Assembly (NCBI RefSeq): GCF_051414035.1
Contig: NZ_JBLKNW010000003.1
Coordinates: forward strand, 248,001-312,000
Direction of reading: 5' to 3'
DNA length: 64,000 nucleotides
Source of the DNA: Halosimplex amylolyticum
Lineage (GTDB): Archaea > Halobacteriota > Halobacteria > Halobacteriales > Haloarculaceae
The notes below the pieces were generated by a model. The model worked only from the letters and a program-made list of their open reading frames with translations, made no database searches and was not told the origin of the DNA. Shown piece after piece: positions 52,147 through 60,023 of this stretch (position 1 is the first letter of the stretch; the number at the start of each line of letters is the position of its first letter). The translations under genes and the position numbers were made by a program.

Positions 52147-53457
52147 TCAGGCGAAGTCGTCGTAGGTCGGCCGCTCGCCGTCGCCGGGGAACTCGTCGAC
52201 GGGGACGTTCGTCTGGTCGCCGCTCTCCATGTCCTTGATCGTCACCTCGTCGTTCTCCAGGTCGCGCTCGCCGACGATGACGACCGTCTCCGCGTCGATG
52301 GAGTCGGCGTAGTTCATCTGCGCGCCGAACGACCGGCCGCTCACGTCCGTCTCGACGACGTGGCCGCGCTCGCGCAACTCGCGAGCGATGCGCGAGGCCA
52401 CCGGACGCACGTCCCCGACCTGAAGGACGTAGTAGTCGGTCGAGATGCCCTCGCCGGGCCAGGCGTCGTGGACCTGCAAGAGGAGGGGAAGCGTCGAGTT
52501 CATGACGCCGATGCCGACGCCGACCGCGGGCGTGGCCTGGCCGCCGAACTCCTCGATGAGGTGGTCGTAGCGGCCGCCGCCGAAGATAGAGCGGGAGACC
52601 TCGCCCGAGGCGTCGAAGCACTCGAAGACCACGCCGGTGTAGTAGTCCAGCCCCCGCGCCGTCGTCAGGCTCACGTCGCAGTACTGCCGGACGCCGAAGT
52701 CCTCCGCCGCGGCGAGGACGTTCTCCAGGTTCTCGACCGCCGCGGACAGATCGTCGCTGTCGGCGAAGTCGGTCAGCGCCGAGAGGTCGTCGTCGCCCGC
52801 AACGAGCAGGTCGTCGAACTCGCGGGCCTGGTCGTAGGAGAGACCGGCGTCCGAGAGCAGGCCCAGATACTCCTCGTTCTCGACCTTGGCGCGCTTGTCG
52901 ACGGCGCGGATGGCCGCCGTCGTGTCCACGTCGGCGTCGAACGACCGGAGGAGTTCCCCCAGGATGTCCCGGTGAGAGACGCGGAACTCGAACTCCGAGC
53001 CGTCGAGGCCGAGATTAGTGAGGGAGTCGGCCGCGAACGCGAGCACCTCGGCGTCGGCCTCGGGCTCGCTCGATCCGAAGATGTCGGCGTTGGTCTGGTA
53101 GAGCTCGCGGTAGCGGCCCTGCTGGACCTGCTCGTAGCGCCAGAACGGTCGCGTCGAGAACCACTTGATCGGCTTCGACAGCGCCTGCTGTTTGGCGACG
53201 ACCATCCGCGCGACGGTCGGCGTCAACTCGGGCGTGAGCGTGACGTGGCGGCCGCCCCTGTCCTCGAAGTCGTACAGTTCGTCGACGATGTCCTCGCCGC
53301 TCTTGTCGGTCCACATCTCCGCCGGCTCCAGCGCCGGCGTCGACGTCTCCCGAAAGCCGTAGGCCCGGGCGGTGTCCTCGATCGTGTCGATGACCTCCCG
53401 GAGCGGGGCCATCTCGTCGGGGTAGAAATCAGTGAATCCCTTGAGTCCCTCGTACAT
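52147..53457 (-). CDS. hisS: Histidyl-tRNA synthetase
   Basis: This 436-residue class II synthetase starts MYEGLKGFTDFYPDEMAPLR. It has motif 2 (RPFWRYEQVQQGRYREL), TTARGLDYYTGVVFECFDAS (HisA motif), and GGGRYDHLIEEFGGQATPAV, with a C-terminal anticodon domain (TDYYVLQVGDVRPVASR). The ATG at 53457 is chosen, since a longer frame runs into the hairpin element. Confidence 0.95.
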   Translation of the reverse strand: MYEGLKGFTDFYPDEMAPLREVIDTIEDTARAYGFRETSTPALEPAEMWTDKSGEDIVDELYDFEDRGGRHVTLTPELTPTVARMVVAKQQALSKPIKWFSTRPFWRYEQVQQGRYRELYQTNADIFGSSEPEADAEVLAFAADSLTNLGLDGSEFEFRVSHRDILGELLRSFDADVDTTAAIRAVDKRAKVENEEYLGLLSDAGLSYDQAREFDDLLVAGDDDLSALTDFADSDDLSAAVENLENVLAAAEDFGVRQYCDVSLTTARGLDYYTGVVFECFDASGEVSRSIFGGGRYDHLIEEFGGQATPAVGVGIGVMNSTLPLLLQVHDAWPGEGISTDYYVLQVGDVRPVASRIARELRERGHVVETDVSGRSFGAQMNYADSIDAETVVIVGERDLENDEVTIKDMESGDQTNVPVDEFPGDGERPTYDDFA

Positions 53458-53488
53458 ATCACGACGTTCGGGCAGGGGTCGCTTCAAA

Positions 53489-53609
53489 CCCATCTTTTTC
53501 GCCGGGGGGTCGCGCAGAGCGCGACCCCCCGGCCAAAAATATGGGTGAAAAAGGCGCGGCCTCACTCCGTTCGGCCGCGTGAACCGCGCCTCGCTCCGCT
53601 CGGCGCGGA
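53489..53609 (+). repeat. Two-part hairpin element, copy C
   Basis: Part 1 is an almost perfect 27-nt inverted repeat: 53489-53515 (CCCATCTTTTT then CGCCGGGGGGTCGCGC) pairs with 53519-53545 around a 3-nt loop. Part 2 begins TGAAAAAGG (53546-53554) with a CGCGGCC...GGCCGCG hairpin, then CCGCGCC...GGCGCGG (53585-53609). It lies 32 nt ahead of the hisS start, so it cannot be only a terminator of its left neighbour. Confidence 0.85.
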
Positions 53610-53748
53610 TGCTCAGTACAGGCGAGCGATGTAACGGGGGTTGTCGTGAGCTACCCGGTGTCTGTCAGAACTCGCGTGCTGAATACAGAGGATGGGTCCA
53701 TCATAGCCTTGGAACGATTCTCATAAAAATCATAATAACCCGACAGCT
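53610..53748. other. AT-rich spacer downstream of the DUF4188 gene
   Basis: This 139-bp spacer contains ATAAAAATCATAATAACC (53724-53741) close to the DUF4188 stop. That AT run is unusual for this genome. No gene is seen. Confidence 0.45.
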
Positions 53749-54303
53749 TCAATCATTTTTGCCCGTTTTAGGCGACTCGACTGTGTCACTCTCTACGCGC
53801 TTCCCGTCGTACGATACGTCGTCCCCCTCAGTCCATCCGAGCCTTCCAGCAGCTGTTCTTCGGCGTTCGGTGGCGGGAGAGAGCGTCCCCGCTTTCCCCA
53901 ACCCGATAGGTGGCGCGTTATGATAGACGGTTTCGTACTCGCCCGCTCGCACCAGATATGTCTCATGCCAGATTCCGACATCGTCGCTCTCATGCATTTG
54001 CTCATTCGTCCATTGCATTGCGGGAGCGTGCCGAGCGTCCGCATCGAGCGCGTACTCTCGCAAGTCCTCAAATGACCGCCAGTACTGGACGGATTCGTGG
54101 TTCCGGATTCCCAACTTTGTGTCGTGCGCCAGCAATCCATTCTCCGGGTCGGCCTCAAGCTCGTCAAGCATGCTCGGCATCGCTCGGATGACGGGGAGCC
54201 ACTTGTGGATTTTCCAGAGCGTGTTCACCCGCATTCCGATCCGAAATACCACGAAGTCCCCGTCGATCTCCGCCGTTACCCGTTCGGTGTTGAGTGCTGT
54301 CAT
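53749..54303 (-). CDS. DUF4188-family protein
   Basis: This 184-residue protein (DGDFVVFRIGMRVNTLWKIH with KWLPVIRAMPSMLDELEADP, RNHESVQYWRSFEDLREYAL, MQWTNEQMHESDDVGIWHET) has the DUF4188 pattern, a ferredoxin-like fold related to small monooxygenases. The role is unknown. Coding GC is clearly lower than its neighbours and the flanks are AT-rich, a sign of recent gain. Two 17-bp direct repeats lie upstream. Confidence 0.87.
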   Translation of the reverse strand: MTALNTERVTAEIDGDFVVFRIGMRVNTLWKIHKWLPVIRAMPSMLDELEADPENGLLAHDTKLGIRNHESVQYWRSFEDLREYALDADARHAPAMQWTNEQMHESDDVGIWHETYLVRAGEYETVYHNAPPIGLGKAGTLSPATERRRTAAGRLGWTEGDDVSYDGKRVESDTVESPKTGKND

Positions 54304-54349
54304 GCCTTCCCTCCTGTCGCGTTCGAGACGGACTGTCCGTGCAGCGAAC

Positions 54350-54401
54350 GTTATCGAGATACTTCGATACGTGGTCCGTTAACAGTTATCGTGATACTTC
54401 G
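54350..54401. promoter_or_regulatory. Paired 17-bp direct repeats, putative operators of the DUF4188 gene
   Basis: GTTATCGAGATACTTCG (54350-54366) and GTTATCGTGATACTTCG (54385-54401) differ at one base and are 35 bp apart, start to start. Each contains a TATC-NN-GATA palindrome. They lie 47-98 nt upstream of the DUF4188 start. A similar TATCGTGATA sits at the nadE promoter. Confidence 0.55.
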
Positions 54402-54583
54402 CGCAAAAGAGCCAGTGATCCATTGTCGGTGATAGATGCGCGCCCTATATTCAGCACGACACTCTGAACGCTACCGATTTTCGACAAGGGGGCCAGCGGT
54501 CAATTCGCACGCTCGCCAGAACACCGTCCGCCAGCGACGGTGAGCGTTTATTGTCTCCCCGGTCGACGTACGGAGTATCCGTG
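54402..54583 (+). promoter_or_regulatory. galK upstream region with TATA-like box (54547-54552)
   Basis: TTTATT at 54547-54552 is 32 nt ahead of the galK ATG. The rest of the spacer shows no gene. Confidence 0.5.
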
Positions 54584-55759
54584 ATGAACGACCAGACAGC
54601 GCGTGCTCGCGGGGTACTCGACGAGGCGTTCGGTGACTCGGGGGAACCGATCGCGGTCGTCTCGGCGCCCGGCCGGGTCAACCTGATCGGCGGCCACACC
54701 GACTACAACGAGGGGTTCGTCCTCCCGGCGGGGATCGACCGCCGGACCGTCGTCGCGGCCCGCCCGCGCGACGACCGGACGGTCCGCGTCCGCTCGTCGA
54801 ATTTCGACCAGACCGCCTCCTTCGACCTCGCGGACGTCAGTCCCTCCGAGGACGCCCCGTGGAGCAACTACGTGGGAGGGGTCGCCGAGCGACTCCTCGA
54901 CCGGGGCCACGACGTCGGGGGGACGGAACTCGCCGTCGTCGGCGACGTACCCATGGGCGCCGGGCTCTCCTCGTCGGCGGCGATCGAAGTCGCCGTCGGC
55001 GCGGCGCTGGCCGCGGTCCACGACCTCTCGCTCGACGACGAGGAACTCGTGACCGCCTGCTGGGAAGCCGAGACGGGATTCGTCGGGCTGAGCTGCGGCA
55101 TCATGGACCAGTACGCCGCGGTCCACGCCGAGCGCGAGAGCGCGCTCTTCCTCGACTGCCGGGACGAGACCCACGAGGTCGTCCCGCTCCCCTCCGAGGA
55201 CGTGACAGTCGTCGCGACGAACACGAACGTCCAGCGCGAACTCGTCGACTCCGCCTATAACGACCGCGTGGCGACCTGCCAGGAGGGAGTCGACTTTTTC
55301 GACGACGCGCTCGACGAATCGGTCGAATCGCTCAGGGACGTCTCGGTCGAGGCGTTCGAGGCCCACGCGTCGGAACTGCCGGAGACAGTACGAAAGCGCG
55401 TCCGCCACGTCGTCACCGAGAACGAGCGCGTTCGCGAGGCCGCGGCCGCGCTACGCGAAGGCCGACTCGACCGCGTCGGGACGCTCCTCGACGAGTCCCA
55501 CGCGAGCCTCCGCGACGACTACGAGGTGAGCATCGACGAACTCGACGCCGTCGCGTCGATCGCCGACGATCTCGACGGCGTCTTCGGATCGCGGATGACC
55601 GGCGCGGGGTTCGGCGGGTGCGTGGTCACGCTGGTCCGCCCGGACGTCGCCGAGGATGTGACGGCCGCAATCGACGAGCGCTATCGCGACCGGACCGGTA
55701 TCGAACCCGACGTCTACGTCTGCAACCCCGACGGCGGCGTCCGGCGACACGACCGATAG
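54584..55759 (+). CDS. galK: Galactokinase
   Basis: This 391-residue GHMP kinase has the galactokinase signature APGRVNLIGGHTDYNEGFVL, the phosphate loop PMGAGLSSSAAIEVAVGAAL, GLSCGIMDQYAAVHA and RMTGAGFGGCVVTLV. It phosphorylates galactose at C1. The ATG at 54584 follows a GTG; the gene is followed by the galT operon on the same strand, so both Leloir steps are here. No galE is in the window. Confidence 0.92.
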   Translation: MNDQTARARGVLDEAFGDSGEPIAVVSAPGRVNLIGGHTDYNEGFVLPAGIDRRTVVAARPRDDRTVRVRSSNFDQTASFDLADVSPSEDAPWSNYVGGVAERLLDRGHDVGGTELAVVGDVPMGAGLSSSAAIEVAVGAALAAVHDLSLDDEELVTACWEAETGFVGLSCGIMDQYAAVHAERESALFLDCRDETHEVVPLPSEDVTVVATNTNVQRELVDSAYNDRVATCQEGVDFFDDALDESVESLRDVSVEAFEAHASELPETVRKRVRHVVTENERVREAAAALREGRLDRVGTLLDESHASLRDDYEVSIDELDAVASIADDLDGVFGSRMTGAGFGGCVVTLVRPDVAEDVTAAIDERYRDRTGIEPDVYVCNPDGGVRRHDR

Positions 55760-55831
55760 CGGCGGCGGGACGGGGGCGTAGGGAGGCGGGCGGCGGAACC
55801 AGCGATACGACCACTCGCGCAGTCGGGAGGG

Positions 55832-55838
55832 TTATTTC
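55832..55838 (+). promoter_or_regulatory. TATA-like box ahead of the 50-residue ORF and galT
   Basis: TTATTTC lies 25 nt before the ATG at 55864. It indicates that galT is transcribed from its own promoter with the small ORF first. Confidence 0.5.
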
Positions 55839-55863
55839 GCTGGCGAGACAGCGATAGGACACG

Positions 55864-56016
55864 ATGCGCCGCCGAGACGTCGAAAACGAGAACGGCAATC
55901 GGCTGATCTACTACGAGTTCGACGACGAGGCCAGCGGAGACGAGGCCGAGGGCGTCGAGCGCGAGCGCGACGAATCCGAGTACGGCGACTCCGGGAGCGA
56001 CGGGACCGATGTCTGA
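55864..56016 (+). CDS. 50-residue acidic ORF overlapping galT
   Basis: This gene is below usual ORF length cut-offs. The protein starts MRRRDVENENGNRLIYYEFD and continues almost purely Asp/Glu/Gly/Ser/Arg. Its stop overlaps the galT start by 8 nt, and a TATA-like box lies 25 nt upstream, so it is the first cistron of the galT transcript. It may be translated for coupling, or be a small halophilic protein of its own. No family is known to me. Confidence 0.6.
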   Translation: MRRRDVENENGNRLIYYEFDDEASGDEAEGVERERDESEYGDSGSDGTDV

Positions 56017-56992
56017 ACTGCGATGGGACCCGGTCGAGCGCGAGTGGGTCATCACGGCCACCCACCGCCAGGACCGGACGTTCAAGCCCCCGAAGGACTA
56101 CTGCCCGTTCTGCCCGCCGCGCGACGACGGCGTTCCGACTGCGGTCACCGAGTCGGACTTCGACATCGCCGTCGTCGAGAACGGCTTCCCGTCGCTGCAG
56201 GAAGACCCGCCGGCGCCGGCGGTCGACGGCGACGACCTCCGCCCCGTCGAGCCCGCGAACGGGGTCTGCGAGGTGGTCCTGTACACGTCGGACCACGAGG
56301 CCGTCAGTTCGGAGCTCCCGGCGTCCAAGTTCCAGAAGCTCGTCCGCGTCTGGCGAGACCGCTACCGCGACCTGGGCTCGCGCGAGGAAGTCGACTACGT
56401 GTACCTCTTCGAGAACAAGGGCGAGGAGATGGGCGTCACCCTCCAGCACCCGCACGGACAGATCTACGCCTACCCATTCGTCCCGCCGACCATCGAGCGG
56501 GAACTCGCCTCCAGCCGAGAGTACCACGAGGAAGAGGGGACGTGCCTGTTCTGCGATCTCGTCGCGTCGGAGGTGGCCGAGGGTGAGCGGGTCGTCGCGG
56601 AGAACGACTCCTTCGCCGCCGTCGTCCCCTTCTCGGCGCGATACGCCTACGAAGTCCACGTCTACGCCAAGGACCACCGGCCCTCGCTCGACGACTGCTC
56701 CGTCGACGAGTGCCGGGACCTGGGATCGCTGCTCAAGCGGCTCCTGGTCGCGTACGATTCGCTGTTCGGGTTCGAGATGCCCTTCGTCATGGCGACCCAC
56801 CAGCAGCCGACCGACGGGACCGGCGCCGAGTACGCCCACTTCCACCTGGAGTTCTACCCGCCCTACCGGACCGCCGAGAAACTGAAGTACCTCGCCGGGA
56901 GCGAACTCGGCGCCGGCACGTACATCAACAACAAACTGCCCGAGGAAGCGGCGTCGGAACTCGGCGAACTCGTCCCCGAACGGGTCGAGTGA
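56009..56992 (+). CDS. galT: Galactose-1-phosphate uridylyltransferase
   Basis: This 327-residue HIT-superfamily enzyme has ELRWDPVEREWVITATHRQD, CPFCPP (zinc), the active-site VTLQHPHGQIYAYPFVPP (His-Pro-His), a second TCLFCDLV, and HFHLEFYPPYR near the end. It swaps UDP between glucose-1-P and galactose-1-P. The start is inside the preceding small ORF. Confidence 0.93.
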   Translation: MSELRWDPVEREWVITATHRQDRTFKPPKDYCPFCPPRDDGVPTAVTESDFDIAVVENGFPSLQEDPPAPAVDGDDLRPVEPANGVCEVVLYTSDHEAVSSELPASKFQKLVRVWRDRYRDLGSREEVDYVYLFENKGEEMGVTLQHPHGQIYAYPFVPPTIERELASSREYHEEEGTCLFCDLVASEVAEGERVVAENDSFAAVVPFSARYAYEVHVYAKDHRPSLDDCSVDECRDLGSLLKRLLVAYDSLFGFEMPFVMATHQQPTDGTGAEYAHFHLEFYPPYRTAEKLKYLAGSELGAGTYINNKLPEEAASELGELVPERVE

Positions 56993-57035
56993 CGGCGCGG
57001 CCTCGGTCGGTCGAGTGACGGCGCGGCCTCGGTCG
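56984..57035. repeat. 26-bp tandem repeat across the galT stop
   Basis: GTCGAGTGACGGCGCGGCCT then CGGTCG is repeated exactly at 56984-57009 and 57010-57035, with a decayed partial third. The first unit holds the last two galT codons and the stop TGA, so the second unit repeats the stop downstream. Confidence 0.9.
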
Positions 57036-57063
57036 GCCGAGTGAACGCTCGGCGACCGAGGTG

Positions 57064-57693
57064 TCAGGGACGTCGGTCGACGACTCGCGACTGGACGTGC
57101 TCGGGAAACACCTCGGAGACGGCGCCCTCGCCGTACTCCGCGACCATCAACGCGCGGAGCTCCGTCTCGTAGTCGCCGGTCGGAATCTCCTCGCTCGGGC
57201 CGGTCTCCACGTCGAACAGCCGATCGGCCAGTTCGTCGATAGCGTTCCGGCCGTACCCGGCGAGCGGTCGCAGATAGTCCACGCCGTGTCGGTCTTCCAG
57301 GCTCTGGGCGAACGGACGGTCGATCACTGGCGCGCGGTCGTCGCGGCGGGTTCCGTCCGCGACCGCTTCGAACTCGCGCCCACCGACCTCGGCGCGGCTC
57401 GCGACGGTCTCCAGGGCGTGCTCGTGGACCAGCTGGATCCCCTCGCGGGGATATCCGTCGTCGACCATCCGGTCGACGGCCGTCCGGGCCACTGATTCGT
57501 CCAGTTCGACGGTCACGACGGGAAATTCCACGGCTTCTCCCGCTTCGCGAGCGGTCTCGACCACCGACGCCTCCACGTCCAGATCCAGTCCGAACGTACA
57601 GCTACAGAGCGTCACGTCGTAGAACGGGTCGAGGACCGCGGCGGCGAGCGTCGAGTCCTTGCCGGCGGAGAACAGCGTCGCGACGGTCGGCAT
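57064..57693 (-). CDS. PP-loop ATPase, Dph6/DUF7411-like
   Basis: This 209-residue protein has the N-terminal ATP-pyrophosphatase loop VATLFSAGKDSTLAAAVLDP, then GTRRDDRAPV and RPLAGYGRNAIDELADRLFD. It resembles diphthine-ammonia ligase-type or related haloarchaeal PP-loop proteins; the substrate is not clear. The start overlaps the PDCD5 stop by one base, so they are co-translated. Confidence 0.8.
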   Translation of the reverse strand: MPTVATLFSAGKDSTLAAAVLDPFYDVTLCSCTFGLDLDVEASVVETAREAGEAVEFPVVTVELDESVARTAVDRMVDDGYPREGIQLVHEHALETVASRAEVGGREFEAVADGTRRDDRAPVIDRPFAQSLEDRHGVDYLRPLAGYGRNAIDELADRLFDVETGPSEEIPTGDYETELRALMVAEYGEGAVSEVFPEHVQSRVVDRRP

Positions 57694-58052
57694 TACCGCC
57701 GCTGGATGTCGAAGCTCTGCTGGTCGGGCTGGAGCTCCTTGAGGAGCGCCTTCATCTTCTCCTCGTCGATCTTGCCCTGGATGCGGCCGCTCTGGGCGAG
57801 CGCGAGGACCTGCTGTTCGACCTGCTCGCCGAACTCGGGCTTGGACATCTTCACCGTGTTGAGGCGTTTGCGCGCGCCGTCCGTCAGATGCTTGCGCAGC
57901 ATGGCCTTCTTCTGGGCCTCGCGCTGCTCGCGCTGGGCCTCCATGGCCTCTTCGTCGACGCCCTGGCCCTGCTGGCCTCCCTGTTCCTGCAACTGCTCCA
58001 TCTTCTCCTGTCGGAGCTTCTCGAGCTCCTCGTCGCTGGGGTCACTGCTCAT
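57693..58052 (-). CDS. PDCD5-family DNA-binding protein
   Basis: This 119-residue protein (MSSDPSDEELEKLRQEKMEQ, a Gln-rich helix, KHLTDGARKRLNTVKMSKPE, FGEQVEQQVLALAQSGRIQG with KIDEEKMKALLKELQP) is the archaeal PDCD5/TFAR19 family. It follows S19e as in many archaea. The ATG at 58052 is preferred over the longer frame, which has no family resemblance. Confidence 0.93.
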   Translation of the reverse strand: MSSDPSDEELEKLRQEKMEQLQEQGGQQGQGVDEEAMEAQREQREAQKKAMLRKHLTDGARKRLNTVKMSKPEFGEQVEQQVLALAQSGRIQGKIDEEKMKALLKELQPDQQSFDIQRR

Positions 58053-58274
58053 GGGCGTTCTTTGTCGAGTCGCGGGGAAAACGATTTCGGAGCCAGCCAT
58101 CGCCCGAACGCGCGGCTTACGAATCGGATACCCCGAGAGAACGAGAAGAGAGAGAACGGGACCGCAGACGAACAGCCAGCTTACGCGACCGAAAGCCGGG
58201 CCAAACGTCCCGCGAGCGCACGGCCGCACCGACGGCTACCGGTCGGAGAAGATCGAGAAGCGTCGAGAACCGGG

Positions 58275-58736
58275 TTACGCGTAGCGTTCGAGGTCCGGGC
58301 GGTCGAGGCCTTCGAGGACCTCGCCGGCGACCTCGTCGAGCAGCGCCTGGCCGTCGGCGGTGATGCGGCGGCCCTCGCCCTCGGCGACCTGGACGTAGCC
58401 GGCGTCTTCGAGCTGCTGGAGCGCGGTGCGGACGACCTTGCCGCTCCCGTCGGTCGTCTGGTTCGGACGGACCTGGTAGCGGTTCGAGCCCTGCTTGGAG
58501 TCGCCGTAGGCGGTGCGGAGCGCACCGACGCCGACGGGGCCGTCGATGGCGACCTTCCGGAGGAGGCTGGCGGCGCGCAGCTGCCAGAAGTCCTCCTGCT
58601 CGGGCGGGAGTTCGCGGCCGACGCCGGTCTTGGCGAAGGTGAACCAGTCGGGCGCTTCCACTACGTCTTCCTCGACGAGACGTTCCGCGACCGCCTCGTT
58701 CAGGGCTTCCGCGGGCACGTCGTAGAGTGTCGTCAT
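58275..58736 (-). CDS. rps19e: 30S ribosomal protein S19e
   Basis: This 153-residue protein (MTTLYDVPAEALNEAVAERL, EDFWQLRAASLLRKVAIDGP, GSNRYQVRPNQTTDGSGKVV, RTALQQLEDAGYVQVAEGEG) is S19e, a helical small-subunit protein found in archaea and eukaryotes. ATTTAAG (58761-58767) lies 25 nt upstream, a clear leaderless promoter. It is first in the S19e-PDCD5-PP-loop operon. Confidence 0.96.
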   Translation of the reverse strand: MTTLYDVPAEALNEAVAERLVEEDVVEAPDWFTFAKTGVGRELPPEQEDFWQLRAASLLRKVAIDGPVGVGALRTAYGDSKQGSNRYQVRPNQTTDGSGKVVRTALQQLEDAGYVQVAEGEGRRITADGQALLDEVAGEVLEGLDRPDLERYA

Positions 58737-58760
58737 TGCCACGTTCTTCCGGAGCGGCTC

Positions 58761-58767
58761 ATTTAAG
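58761..58767 (-). promoter_or_regulatory. TATA box of rps19e
   Basis: On the minus strand this reads CTTAAAT, 25 nt ahead of the ATG at 58736. Confidence 0.65.
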
Positions 58768-58856
58768 GGCATCGTTCGTCGGCCGCCCACGTCAGGGCGA
58801 CACAGGGAGCGGCGAGCGGACGGGACAGGCACGCTCGGATCCGCTGGAGTTCGAAA

Positions 58857-59873
58857 TTAGTCCCCCACACCGAGCGCGAAGGCGACGCCGCCGCCGACAA
58901 CGGTGGGGAAGACGTACGTCGCGCCGCGATGGACGAGCACGGCGGCGCCCGCGACGCCGGCGGCGACGCCGGTCGTCGAGACGAGCAGGGCGATCAGGAC
59001 CGCGTCGACGCCGCCGAGCCCGCCCGGCAGCGGCGTCATCCCGGCGACCGCGCCCATGGGGACGACGAGCAGGACCGCAGAGAACTCGACAGGATGACCG
59101 AGCGCGAACAGCGAAAGCCACAGCGAGGCGCACAGCGCGAGCCAGCCCAGCGCCGAGAACCCGATAGCTTCGATCAGCGTGTTTCGGCTCCCGGCGACGC
59201 GGTCGATGGCGTCGAAGAATCCCTCGATGCGGCCTTCGATGGCCGCCGCCGTCGGCGGCGACTTCCGCGGAACGATACGGCCGAGAAAGCGAACGATCGG
59301 AGTGACGGCGCGTACGACGGCCGCCTCCAGTTCGTAGCGGTACTGCCAGCCGAAGTACGCGGCAGCCGGCATCCCCACCGCGAGGACGACCAGCGCGGTC
59401 GTCGCGAAGACGAGGTTGCGGCCGAACTGCGCCGCGCCCGCAATCACGAACGTCAGGCCGACGATGGCATAGGCGATTGAAGGGACGAAGTGGATGGCGT
59501 CGACGGAGGCGATGGCCGCGAGGCCCGTCTCGTACTCGCGGTCGGTCGCCCGCGAGATGAGGTAGCCGCTGACGGGTTCGCCGCCGGCCTGCCCGAACGG
59601 GGTGACGTTGTTCGAGAACACCGCGCCGGCGAACACGAGCGCGCCCATCGCGACGGAGATGGGGGCGTCGAGCGCCCCGAGAACCGTTCGGAGGGCGAGG
59701 CCCCAGCAGACCAGCCAGCAGACGGCGACGCCGAGGATGACGAACAGGTACCGGGCGTCGATCCCGCGAAGTTGCGTCAGGATGTCCTCGATCCCGACTA
59801 TCCACACGAGGACTGCGAGGACGACCACCGCACCGGCGAACCCGACGATCGTCGCCCACCTGTCCCCGTTCAT
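58857..59873 (-). CDS. Flippase-like / lysylphosphatidylglycerol synthase TM-family membrane protein
   Basis: This 338-residue protein has about eight transmembrane helices, with the family motifs TPFGQAGGEPVSGYLI and MTPLPGGLGGVDAVLIALLV. Related proteins are called UPF0104 and are proposed lipid or glycolipid flippases. There is no synthase domain. The ATG at 59873 is chosen as the first with a membrane-ready N-terminus. Confidence 0.88.
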   Translation of the reverse strand: MNGDRWATIVGFAGAVVVLAVLVWIVGIEDILTQLRGIDARYLFVILGVAVCWLVCWGLALRTVLGALDAPISVAMGALVFAGAVFSNNVTPFGQAGGEPVSGYLISRATDREYETGLAAIASVDAIHFVPSIAYAIVGLTFVIAGAAQFGRNLVFATTALVVLAVGMPAAAYFGWQYRYELEAAVVRAVTPIVRFLGRIVPRKSPPTAAAIEGRIEGFFDAIDRVAGSRNTLIEAIGFSALGWLALCASLWLSLFALGHPVEFSAVLLVVPMGAVAGMTPLPGGLGGVDAVLIALLVSTTGVAAGVAGAAVLVHRGATYVFPTVVGGGVAFALGVGD

Positions 59874-60023
59874 GTCCCCGACGAGGGGCCTGGGCGGTTT
59901 GAACCCACCGGAGTGGTGGCGAACTGGCGCTCCGGACGCACCGGACCAGCGCGCGCTGGGGACCCGTCCGGAGCCGGGCGGCCGAACCACAGGGGGTTTT
60001 GACGGAGCGCGCGAACGCCGCGT

